Origin: Linanthus parryae
Lineage: Eukaryota; Streptophyta; Magnoliopsida; Ericales; Polemoniaceae
Direction: 5' to 3'
Length of the DNA: 64,000 bases
NCBI GenBank assembly: GCA_023055425.1
Contig: JALGPY010000001.1
Coordinates: forward strand, 30,865,001 to 30,929,000
Every line of letters begins with the position of its first letter. The first letter of the stretch is position 1. Made by a program: the position numbers and the translations under genes. Shown here piece after piece: positions 11,718-22,528 of this stretch. The notes below the pieces were generated by a model, which did not search any database, had not been told where the DNA came from, and saw nothing but the letters and a program-made list of their open reading frames with translations.

Positions 11718-12043
11718 ACATTTGCAAAAGAACTTTTGACATAAAACTCCTCTGCAGTATTGTCTCGCTGACGCTTAGCTACTAGTAGTATTGATTTTGT
11801 CAGAAAATCCCCCTGTAGTTTCACTTTTACCGACATCGCACACCATTTTTTTAAACAGAAACCCTTGTGCAGTTTCACTTTCACCGACACTTAGCTAGCA
11901 ACAGTTTTAGTAAAATGGTGCGCGTTGTCGGTAAAAGTGAAACTGCAGGGGGGTTTTCTGACAAAATCAATACCGCTGGTAGCCAAGTGTCAGCGAGCCG
12001 ATACTGCAGGAGGGTTTTCTGTCAAAAGTTCTTTGCGAAATGT
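11718..12043. repeat. Foldback: imperfect inverted repeat with ~130-bp arms
   Basis: Left arm 11718-11847 and right arm 11912-12043 are reverse complements with scattered mismatches, separated by about 64 bp. Matching blocks include GTCAAAAGTTCTTT, TGCAGTAT, GATTTTGTCAGAAAA, AGTTTCACTTTTACCGAC and CACCATTTT. The loop carries a further copy of the AGTTTCACTTT/CACCGACA motif. Could be a foldback transposon or a hairpin-forming small-RNA locus; no coding potential is evident. Confidence 0.75.
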
Positions 12044-12420
12044 GACACATGACATTTGTAAAATGTGACCGTTGGCAATTTTCTTAAAATGTGACGGCTG
12101 AACACATTTGTAGAAGTAATTGTGATACTTCTTTTTTTTTTCTTTTGATGTTTGTTCTCTGTGTAGATATTTAGGTAAGAAAAAATCTGATTTTTATCAC
12201 ATATTTGTACATTATGGTTATAAAAACATATTTATAATAATATTTTTTAGGGGTAAAATTAAAATTTACATTAATATAAGCACAGAGTGTAATAAAAAAG
12301 TACATTTTAAATAATTTTTACACTGTTTATTGTAATTAAAACATAATATTTTCATTACATAAGTAAAAATATTACTAAAACACAAAATACAATACTTGCC
12401 TCTCCTCCTGCCCCAGACGG

Positions 12421-12650
12421 CACTACTAGAAAAATGGGTTTTGGCCACACTAAATTTAGCCACTAATAATTAATGTGGCAATAAGTAACACTATCCACAG
12501 CGGGCTGACGTGGTAAATTTATTTTAATATAGCCACGGTAATTAAGTAATTACCGTGGTTAAATTATGTTTTAGCCACGGTGATGAGTATTGGCGTGGCA
12601 ATTCGTTCTCGTAACAAAATTGGCCACGGTATTTCCCTTGCCTATTTGGT
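12421..12650 (+). repeat. Left terminal and subterminal repeat region of the CACTA element
   Basis: TIR CACTACTAGAAAAA followed by repeated TTAGCCAC, AGCCACGGTAATT, TTACCGTGGTTAAA, AGCCACGGTGAT and GGCCACGGTATT in both orientations. In En/Spm elements such subterminal motifs bind the TnpA-type protein, so these are the presumed binding sites for the 20049-22528 product. Confidence 0.8.
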
Positions 12651-14357
12651 TGATTTTTGCGAAAATATAAAAAATCCAACCCGCGAAATGAAAGTGGGTT
12701 CGCGGTTAGCTAGCTAATAAATGAAAAAATCAAACCCTTATCACTTATCACGCCCAGAGGCCAGATCGCACTCGATCTCCCTATATTCTGATTCTCCTCT
12801 ATCGCTCTCAACCATTTCGTTGTGAGATCGATGAAGAGGTAATTGAGGGAAATCGAAGTGGAATCGGAGTGGAAGGGTTTCAATCGATCAGAAGCTCCAG
12901 TTGCAGTTGCGCGTCGTCCTCTACCTCGTCTCGCGGTCTCTCTCAACCGTTTCATCGTCCTCTTCCTCGTCTCGTCGTGCTCTTCCTCTCATCGTTTGCA
13001 GGTAAGTTCGCCTCCTCTTCTTCGTCATCTATTTTATGTCTCTCTCCCTCTCTTTCTGATTCCTACAGCCTCCTCTTCTTCCCCGTCTGTTTCGTTTTCT
13101 TTCTTGTTACAGATGTGTAGGTTTCAATTATGTAGTACCAGTAGTAGTAGTATTGCTGAAACTGGGTCTTCGTTCTTGATTTTTTTTTCTTTTTTTTTTT
13201 TACTTATAATAATTGGTGTATGTTTGAATCTGAAACATCCAACTCCAGAATTGGGCATTCTACAATTGGGGCGTTGAACTGTTGATTTTGCTTCCTATGT
13301 CTTGGCAAGTAGAGTAGTAGATTAGAAGTTTCAATTTTGAAGGTCATTTGTCTGCTGCGAATTGAGATTTCTTTGAATACCCTGGAGTTTTGCTTGAAAA
13401 AGGCCCAATTTTTTTAGGGCTGAGATGATGAAACTGCTGCTCATATTTGCAATTTCTTGCTTCAGGTGTTGTGTTGTTGATTGGTTTGACATACTCTGGA
13501 TCAGCTGCTTGCTAGAACAATCCTTGCAGGTTAGTGTTGTTGATTGGTTTGACATACTATAGTTATCTGTTTCACATTCTGATCTCCACATTTCCTACAG
13601 TAATCACCTGAGAATTGGATTAAAAAGATGCTTAAACCGCATTTTCTTTGTTTGTCCTTGGGCAGAATAATTTGAGAGTAAAGGTTAATGCAAAGGTTAA
13701 TTCATTGTAGTGTATGACAGTAAAGGTTAATTTTTGTGTAGTGGGATTTTTTATTGTATTGCTTGAGTTGAAAACAATATTCTTAAACCTGAAACTGGCG
13801 CTGATGTAGCCTGTGTTATGTACCAAATGTAGCTAATTACATGCTTATTACGACACTCTAGAAATTGGGTAGTGTGCTCTTCTTGAGGTGGCCTGCGTTT
13901 TCTAAAAAATTAGTCTCTCTATACTTGAAGTCACTCTTTGTGATATTAATATCCAAAATTAATATACCTGCATGAATAATCTCCAAAATTTTATTTGACG
14001 TTCATCGAGTAAGGAAAATGTGACATTCACGTTTGAATTTTGACAGATTATTTTATTATGTATGTGAAGGACAAATATATGACAATTGAGATGAAACTGC
14101 TTGTACTGTTCGTATAAAGTAATATGCTTTACTTGGTATACTTAATAATCTATGTAATACAACAAACGTTATGCAACAGTACTTCAACCTATTAGTAGAA
14201 GTTGATTCGACTTGGAAAGAAACAAATAAAAAGATATGCGATAACCAAGTATCCTAAGCGACTTATTGGATATACTTACAATTCTTTCAAAGCAAATACG
14301 ATATGTAGCTTATGAACGTTTAATGTGCAGGTATTGTTACGTACATTTTCCACTGCG

Positions 14358-17300
14358 ATGGATAAGTCTTGGATTCACCATCCAATAAGAGTTGATCATA
14401 TATATATGACAGGGTGCAAATCTTTTTTAGATTTTTCCTTTTCTAATAACAACGGCGCTCCTAAGATATATTGCCCCTGCAAGAAGTGCTTGAATATATG
14501 TTTTCAGGAGCGAGATGTGGTGGAAGAGCATATTATCATAAATGGATTCGACCAAACTTACACTAATTGGACTTATCATGGTGAGATCGAAGTAGATAAC
14601 ACCACAATGCTTGACGATGTGGTTGATGGAATGGGAGATTTTAGTGGAGATGATATGGAAGGGTTGATCCACGACGGTCTTGGAATACCTAGACAAGGAA
14701 ACTCGGGGCCTAATGAGGAAACACAGAAATTTTTTAAGTTGTTAAAAGATGCAGAACGGGAGTTATACCCAGGTTGTGTAAAGTACAGCCTTCTGTCATT
14801 CTTAGTTCGAGTGTTACACACAAAAGCCTTGTTTGGGTGGAGTGATAAATCCTTAGATGTTTTACTAGAGTTATTGAATGACGCATTTCCCCAATGTCAG
14901 TTGCCTGCCTCAACTTACGAAGCGAAAAAGTTCCAAACTGCACTTAGTTTTGACTACAAGAAGTACGACGCATGTCCGAATGACTGCATGTTGTTTTGGA
15001 AAGATAGTGCCCACAAGGACAAGTGTGACTTCTGCCAGGCTTCAAGGTACAAGAAATTTGAAGGGGACACAGATGATGAGAGCTGGAAAGGTAAAAAAGT
15101 TCCTGTAAAACAATTGCGTCACTTTCCGTTGAAGCCAAGGCTACAGAGGCTGTTCATGTGTATGGAAACTGCATCATCAATGAGATGGCATGATTCAGAG
15201 CGCAAAAATGATGCCCTCATGAGGCATCCGGCAGATTCACCTGCTTGGAGATCCTTTGATGAGAAACATCCTGAGTTCGCTATGGAGCCCAGAAATGTTC
15301 GACTGGCTCTTGCATCTGATGGTTTTAATCCCTACAGGACGATGAGTATCACTCACCGTACATGGCCTTTCCTTTTAGTCACATTGAATGGCCCCCCTGA
15401 CTCTGGTTATTCACAACCTGATTTCATTTTATCGTTGCTGATTGATGGGCCTTTCGCACCGGGGAATGATATAGACGTGTATTTACAACCACTAATTGAC
15501 GAGCTTAATGAATTTTGGGCAGAAGGCGTAGATACATATGATGCTGTTAGTGATGAGATGTTTCGACTGCGAGCGGCACTGATGTGGACAATTAATGACT
15601 TTCCTGCTTATGCTAACTTGTCAGGTTGGAGTACAAGAGGGAAATATGCATGCCCTGTTTGTAATAAGGACACCGAGTTCAAATGGTTAATGCATGGTCA
15701 TAAGTTCTGTTATATGGGATCTCGTCGAGCACTAGACTTGGGACACAGGTTTAGGAAAGACAAAAATAGTTTCGACGGGACTGTGGAGACCAGAGAAATG
15801 CCAACTCGATTGCCAGGAGAGGCTGTTTTGAGGCAGGTGGCTCATATTAAAAATGAATTTGGGAAGCGTGAGGGACACAGTAAGCCTTCAGGTCAGAAAA
15901 GAAAGGAACCAGAGAATTCTGCTTCTGCTTCTAGTACGCCGCCTGATTATGGCTGGAAAAAGAAAAGCATATTCTTTGAATTGCCCTACTGGAAAGACAA
16001 TCTTATCCCCCACAATCTTGATGTGATGCATATTGAGAAGAATGTATCAGAGAGTTTACTTTACACACTGTTAGGTTGTGACAGCAAGTCCAAGGACGGT
16101 TTGAAGGCACGTCGCGACCTTAAGGATATGGGTATTAGAGAAGAGCTACATCCTGTACTACTTCCTTCAGGCAAATGGGAATGGGCTCTTGCCAATTTCA
16201 CTTTGACTAAGGAAGCAAAGAACACATTTCTCAGAATACTGAAAGCTGTTAAAGTGCCTGAGGGTTATGCTGGGAACATCTCACGTAGTGTGAACTTAAA
16301 GAAGGGGATCATTTATGGTCTGAAGAGCCATGACTACCATATATTGATTCAAAAACTGTTACGAATTGCAGTGAGAAACCTTCTTCCGAAGAACGTAGCT
16401 CATCCAATAGTTGAACTCGGTAATTTCTTTCGAATATTATGCTCTAAGGTCATAGATGACACCGAGTTCACTCTTCTTGAGGAAAGAATAAAGTTAACTC
16501 TTTGTCAGTTAGAGAAGATCTTCCCACCTTCTTTCTTCGACATTATGGTCCACCTTCTCGTTCACTTACCAGAGGAGGAAAAAGTTGCTGGGCCGGTGCC
16601 GAAGAGGTGGATGTATTCTCTAGAAAGGTATATTTTAAACAAGTGATATGAAAATTGATATGTTCACCTATACGGGTCAATAATTTATCGTAACTTTTGT
16701 TATTAGATATATGTATGCACTCAAACAGTATGTGCGGAATCGTAGTCGTCCTGAAGGACCAATTGCAGAAGGCTATTTGGCAGAGGAGTGCACCACCTTC
16801 TGTTCGAGATATTTGAATGATGTTGAATCAAAGTTGAATCGCACAAGTCGAAACTATGCAAGTGATGAAGCAGCGATAGGAAAGGGGAAGAGAGATGAGT
16901 TTATAATTGATCATACTCAATGGGAGCAGGCGCATAGGTACGTGTTAGCGAACAGTCCGGAAGTCGCGCCGTTTCGACAGTAAGTGCACACACTATATCT
17001 TGTCGATTGTATCTTCTATTGATATGTCAATTCTTTACATTTTATTTTCGTTCTTAGGCAACATGAAATGGAGATTGAATCTGCGTCAAGAAAAGGTCGT
17101 AAGGGTAAGAGAGAACTAGCTCAAAAGTTGCACAAATCATTTTCAAATTGGTTTCGAGAGAAAGTAAGTTCCTTATTATTTATATTAGGCACATGTTATT
17201 GTATTCGTGAAAATATATATTACAACTTATTAAGGTAATCTTGTTTATCAACTAGGTTCAGGAGATGACGAAACTTGACCCTTCTTCAGTGTCTGAAGAA

Positions 17301-17957
17301 ATAAAAAGCCTTGCAATCGGTCCTAATAAGTGGGTGAAGAGATACAAAGAATTTCGTATAAATGGGTTGAGGTTTCAGACTCTTGCTAGTGAAAGGAAGT
17401 TGACAACCCAAAACAGTGGAGTGATGGTGACAGCCTCCACCTTAAGTTTCTCAAGTGGAAGTGATGTTCATCCCATCACAGGAGACGTTCCCTATTACGG
17501 AATCTTAACTGATATTATTGAGCTGAGCTACTCCGACAAGGTGAAACATGTCATGTTCAAGTGTGATTGGGTTGATAATGAGCATGGTATGAAAGTTGAT
17601 GAGTTCAAGTACACGATGGTGAATTTCAAACATCTCATGTACAAACATAATTTGATATCAGACGAACCATTCGTGCTTGCACCACAAGCTCAACAAGTCT
17701 GGTATATGAAAGACTCGGTTGAATTGGACAGGAAAGTCGTGGTTAAATCGACGCCGCTTGATTTCTACAATGTGCATAGGAATTATGGTGCAGTTGATGC
17801 GCATCAGGATAACACACCAGCCCTGAATGAAGCTGCATGTGAATCCGTGGTAGATGATGAAGGTTTAGGTGTGAATGAGAATGTTTATGCTTATCTTGGT
17901 GACGATATAGACGGTGAATATATCGACGAAGATGACGTAGAACATGAAGCAGATTGA
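14358..17957 (+). CDS. TNP2-type CACTA transposase, 4 exons, 1116 aa
   Basis: Exons read by eye: 14358-16627, 16707-16979, 17058-17163 and 17256-17957, all with GT-AG borders; total 3351 nt, in frame. I start at MDKSWIHHP rather than the Met 33 nt upstream because an acceptor-like TGTGCAG sits between them and family members begin MDKSW/MDRSW. Residues ~4-75 form the transposase-associated domain with the CPCKKCLN cysteine pattern. The TNP2 core (~270-470) carries VRLALASDGFNPY, LLIDGPFAPGNDIDVYL, LMWTINDFPAYANLSGW and KYACPVCN. A DUF4218 region follows (HNLDVMHIEKNV onward, continuing through exon 2), then DUF4216 in exon 4 (YYGILTDIIELSYSD, FKCDWVD) and an acidic tail. The protein should catalyse excision and insertion at the CACTA ends in the nucleus. 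Length is normal for the family and no frameshift is seen. Confidence 0.92.
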
Positions 17958-20048
17958 GTTTATTGTTTTAGGAGGTTTAGGTTGTTCAGGTTGTTTCAGG
18001 TTGTTTCTATTTCACTTCATCTCCGAGTTTCTGTTTAGAACCCCTTTCGATTGAATAATTCACTGGTTTCTAGTGATCCCATAAAGATGGACTCAGTTTC
18101 ACATTTTTGAGTTTCCAGCTTTGTCCTCTCTGTTTTTTTGCTTAAAAATTATGAGAAAAAGGAATTACATCTTCTGTTTGTTTCTGAGATTGCAAGCCAG
18201 CTTAGATTTTATGTGCACTTGTTTCTGAGATTGCCTGACTATTCCTTTCTGTAATTTTTAGCATTAGCTTAAAGGAACAGTAGTCTGGATTGTCTACCAT
18301 ACCTCATTTTTGCATGAAACATTTATATGATAATGAACTTCCTCACTGGGTTTGTTGATAATGAACCAGAGATGAGATGAGATGCATTTGGATCTTGATC
18401 CAGAGTTGTTTTGACTACTGTGCTTCCTTAAACTAAAAAGTTGCATGCTTTTCTGTTTCTGCAATGTTACATTTTGGGGCTTCTTTGTTTTTTGGCGTAA
18501 AATTGAGGAATTGTGAGTGCTAGAATTAATAGTACTGGAATTGGTAGCGCTGCGTAGACATCTAGAATGCTGTTTGCTTGGAAATGGGATTGGGGTTGAA
18601 CTAGTTATGCATGAAATGTTCCGTTTATTCCTCAACATTTGAAGCAAAATTACTCAACAACCAGTGGACTACCATGTATTCAATCTCAAAAGAAAAATAA
18701 TAAATTAAAAGAACATTAAAACTAACGTGTTTGCTCCTTTTCCAGTTGTCTAATCCCCAAATGGAACTAAATATATACCATCAGTATTTAGTACTGAGTT
18801 ACTGTCGTAACTCTGCCATCCCAAGAACAATGGAACCGTGGAGGGTGTTGAGAAGAATAATCCTACTGTCTCAATAAACAGCACTCTTGGCAGCACATGG
18901 TTAATAAATCCCAGCCATACAACTAAGAAAAAAATAAACACCTCTTCGAGTTTTTTTTTTATTTATTTATTTATTTATTTTTTGTTTTTTTTACTACTGG
19001 TGTAGCTTCCCATAACCCACTTCAGGAAAATGCTATAACTACTGCCACTGCTCCACACTGACCACACATTTTATCGGTTTACTAGATTTGTTGAATGGTA
19101 AAGACCATCCCAAACCCACGCTGCATCAAGTCTAATTTATATGATATCGAATTACACCCTCAATGTGCTGTCTTTTCCTTATTCATTTGTAGATATCTTT
19201 TAGCTACTCCTTAATTTCCCTTAATTTGCGTTTTCAAGTTGCACAGTAGTTTACATCAAGCTACACTTCTCATGTGCCACCTCACTGACATTATAGGATG
19301 CACTAGCAGACTGTAAGTAGATTTCTAGCTGTTCATGAACCCAGATGGCTTCTTGGAGATACCTTGTTAGACAGACATCTTTTTCTAAGTGCTACTCACG
19401 AGTCATTCTACAGCTTTTGCTTCGATCAAAACTTCGGGGTTACTGTTAGAATTGTCTTCCAGCTGTTCAAACGTAGGTGGTTTAAGTTTTTGTTGGCTGT
19501 TCCATTTTGTATATGGCTTGGGTCTGGGTAGATTTATCTTAACCTAAAGCTGAATGAAATATCTATCAGACAGTTTTCCGTTGAAAAGAACATGATTGGG
19601 TAGTTGAGACTTGTTAACATTCGTTTATTACACGGTTGATGTGCACGGTTACATCTACGCTGGACCACCTCTCATTGTTAGTGGGCTGCCTAGTCTATCG
19701 TTGTTCTAAACTTGGTGAAAAGACTTTAGGGGAACAGTAAATCACCTGTGAGATGACAGTATAACCCATTTTACGTAGTTACATGAATATAGTTGGCTTT
19801 GTCCTGGAACTTCTCATATGTGGTCCAAGTTGGAATGCCCTGGGAGTTCACAGAATTGATAGAACTTAGAAGGGTTTTTCTTCAAACTGATAAAAGGTAG
19901 TACTAGAAATTGTCTGAGATTAGGACAGTTCTAAATTATGACCGCAATCCTGAAAGAGTTCATTGTTGTTCATTTAGAATTTGATGCTTTAACTTTTGTG
20001 ATGTGACCTGCTGATTACATGCTTATGTATCTCTTAATTCAGGTTTCG
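17958..20048 (+). other. Spacer between the two CACTA genes
   Basis: About 2.1 kb without a supported exon. It is presumably 3' UTR of the transposase gene and promoter or 5' UTR of the second gene. An A/T run (TTTATTTATTTATTTATT) lies near 18958-18990. The acceptor at 20041 (TTAATTCAG) suggests an upstream noncoding exon or a long 5' UTR intron. Confidence 0.5.
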
Positions 20049-22528
20049 ATGAAGAAGACGCGACGAGTTTTACATCATGTACCTCCTCACTCGGACACCT
20101 CTCAAGAACGTCATTCAGTTTCCCAGCAACGACCTCCTCCGCAGACACATGTACCTATATCTCAAGCACATCATTCTGTTTCTCATCAACGCCCCCCTCC
20201 GCAGACACAGGTACCTACATCTCAAGCACGACATTTTGTTTCCCAGCAACGCCCCCCTCCACAGACACAGCTACGTACATCTCAAGCACGACGTTCTGTT
20301 TCTCAGCCACGCCCCCCTCTGCAAACACAACAGCCCACATCACAAGCGCGCCATTCTGTTTCTCAGCCACGCCCCCCTCCGCAGACACAACTACCTCCAT
20401 CTCACACACATCCGTCTGTACCACATGTTGAGAACTCTACTACACCAACGGCTCCTCCCACAACGCTTGACACGCAACATGGTGCGACTAGTCAACGTAT
20501 GCCGTCTGGAGAAGGTAGTTGCAATGGTATTCATATATGCTTGCCTTCAATTCATTTACATAGTTATATATGAACTATGATTATTTCAGAGTGTGCTTTT
20601 TATGGTTTCTATGTTTCCCGTGCAGGATCTTGCTCAGGATCTTCCTCAAGAAAGAGAGGCTTCACACGCCCAATAGCAGGATGGAGTCCCGCCGAAAAAA
20701 TGGCTTTAGAGTTTAATGAGTTTTGGCAACCAATTGGTGCTAATCGGGGAAAACTGTCGACACAATTAGGCATTCTTGCAAGAAGAAGTGATCTTGCACC
20801 AATAAACTACCATAGGTGGAACTGCGACGAAATGAAACCATGGCGGGAAGAAATCTGGCGTGAGGTACAGAAGAATTCAACTGCTCCTGACGAGTTCAAA
20901 GATGTTTGCATGTTCATGCTTGACGATATGTGGAGACGTTGGAAAGGCAAACTACGAAAACACATGCGCCAATATTCGACTACAGCAGAACGCTTGGCCA
21001 ATCCACCAAGTAGGGTGGACGTTGCTCAGTGGCCAGACTTCGTATCAAATGAAGAGAAGGAAGAACAAATGGTAACATGTGTCATCTATAGTTTCCACTT
21101 TTTTTCTAATATGTATCCTATATATATACATAGATTGTCATTTTCTATATTATCTTTTGCTAAGCTACAGTTGTTATTACAGGCCGTATGTGCGAGAAAC
21201 AAGAAAAACAGATTGAATCAGAAAATGCCACATACAAGTGGTCGGGAGTCTCATGCGGAAGTGCGAAATAAGGTTATCATCTGTTTCATATTGATTATAC
21301 TTTGCATATTTACAATAATATACGGAATGCCCTACAGTTTTTGCTAATGATCATATTTACATCATGTAGATGGAGAAGGAAAAGGGAGGAAAGGTCTCGC
21401 GTATGGACGTGTTTATTAAGACACGCACCCGAAAGGATGACAGGCCATCAGATGAAGTAGCCGGGGAAAAAATGGTAAACTTTTATGGACACATTAATAA
21501 TGGGACAATTTGCTTATGACTAGATGACTTAGTTGTACTGTCAATAATATATGGCTTAAATTTAATTTTTTGTACTAATTTAAATCTTGTTACTCAAAAT
21601 CAAGTAAATCAGGTAATGAATTTATCATGTAATTCTTGCAGACCACAATGACTCGTATGTACCAGGAAGTACCCGAAGAAGAACAAACCGATGAAATGCA
21701 ACTTAAGGATGGTATTTATGACACCGTCGTGGGCCCTGATACGCATGGCCGAGTACGGACATACGGAGCTGGTGTGTGCCGGACACAGGTGTATGGGAGC
21801 CGATTGACAAGACGAACATCCCATTCGGATGTGGCGTCCCTGCGAGGAGAGGTCGAAAGACGAGTTGCTGAAGAGGTCGATCGACGTGTTGCAGAAGAGG
21901 TAAATCGACGATTTGATGAAGAGGTAAATCGACGAGTTGCTGAAGAGGTAGGGCGACGAGTTTCAGAGGAAATGAAGAAGGTGTACAAGAACATGCGTCT
22001 GAATCCTGGGGGCACACGTGACAACGCAAACGGTGATGACATGCTTGACCCCGAAACAGCAGAGGTGGGTGAATCTGAAGATGGTGACTCTCTGTATGAT
22101 GAATTTGAGGAAGATGAACCTGAAGAAGATGCAAATGAATTGATGGAAGTTGATGATGATGATAATGATAATGAGTTTCAGGTTAGTTAATTGTTCTGTA
22201 TAATACATGCATAATGAATATTACTTGTGATGAATTTATTAGTTTGCGTGAAAGTAACATTCTTTTTTCCAACTAGGCAAAGGTTGGGGATACGGTCCAC
22301 TTGGTAACTGCAAAGCCACCAAAAGAGGCTGTGGCGACTGCCGTCCTGATATCCAAAAAAAGTACTACAATAGTTAACTCGGAGGCGGTGGGATTTGGTA
22401 ATTGGGCAGTTTGCATTAAAAGTGTGCTGAAATATGAGGCCAATTTAATGAAGCGTATCGGAAAGCACTATTGTGTAGGTACTTGTGTTGGCAAGACCGT
22501 GCCTTGGCGGGCTAGTTGTGTAAGTTAA
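20049..22528 (+). CDS. CACTA accessory (TnpA-like) protein with Transposase_24 domain, 6 exons, 632 aa
   Basis: Exons: 20049-20514, 20626-21071, 21183-21272, 21370-21474, 21642-22181 and 22277-22528, all GT-AG and in frame (1899 nt). The N-terminus (MKKTRRVLHHVPPHSD) leads into five 20-residue repeats rich in Pro, Gln and Ser. Exon 2 is the conserved plant transposase (Ptta/En/Spm, Transposase_24) domain: WQPIGANRGKLSTQLG, MKPWREEIWREVQ, MWRRWKGKLRKHM, DVAQWPDFVSNEE. Exons 3-5 continue with the usual ARNKKNR, VFIKTRTRKD and GPDTHGRVRTYGAGVC. Then come six RRVAEEVN-type octapeptides, a likely coiled coil, and an acidic patch. By analogy with En/Spm TnpA it should bind the subterminal repeats. 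A donor (GTAAGT) overlaps the last codons; splicing to 22665 would instead end the protein VLPL. Confidence 0.85.
20101..20400 (+). repeat. 60-bp coding tandem repeat, 5 units
   Basis: Five consecutive 60-bp units with no length variation, each encoding about SQARHSVSQQRPPPQTQVPT. Because 60 is divisible by 3 the reading frame is kept. Units differ by scattered substitutions. Confidence 0.95.
21850..21972 (+). repeat. 24-bp coding tandem repeat (RRVAEEVN octapeptide)
   Basis: Roughly five to six 24-bp units, for example CGACGAGTTGCTGAAGAGGT, encoding RRVAEEV plus D, N or G. Alternating basic and acidic residues with Val spacing suggest a charged helix or coiled coil, possibly for oligomerisation. 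Confidence 0.85.

Noticed and set aside
12843..13277. 144-aa Ser-rich plus-strand frame near the CACTA left end
   Set aside because: Low-complexity CT-rich 5' region of the element; no domain, and not connected in frame to the transposase exons.
20077..20580. 167-aa frame overlapping the Pro/Gln-rich exon
   Set aside because: An alternative frame of the 60-bp tandem repeats; the other frame splices into the conserved Transposase_24 exon.
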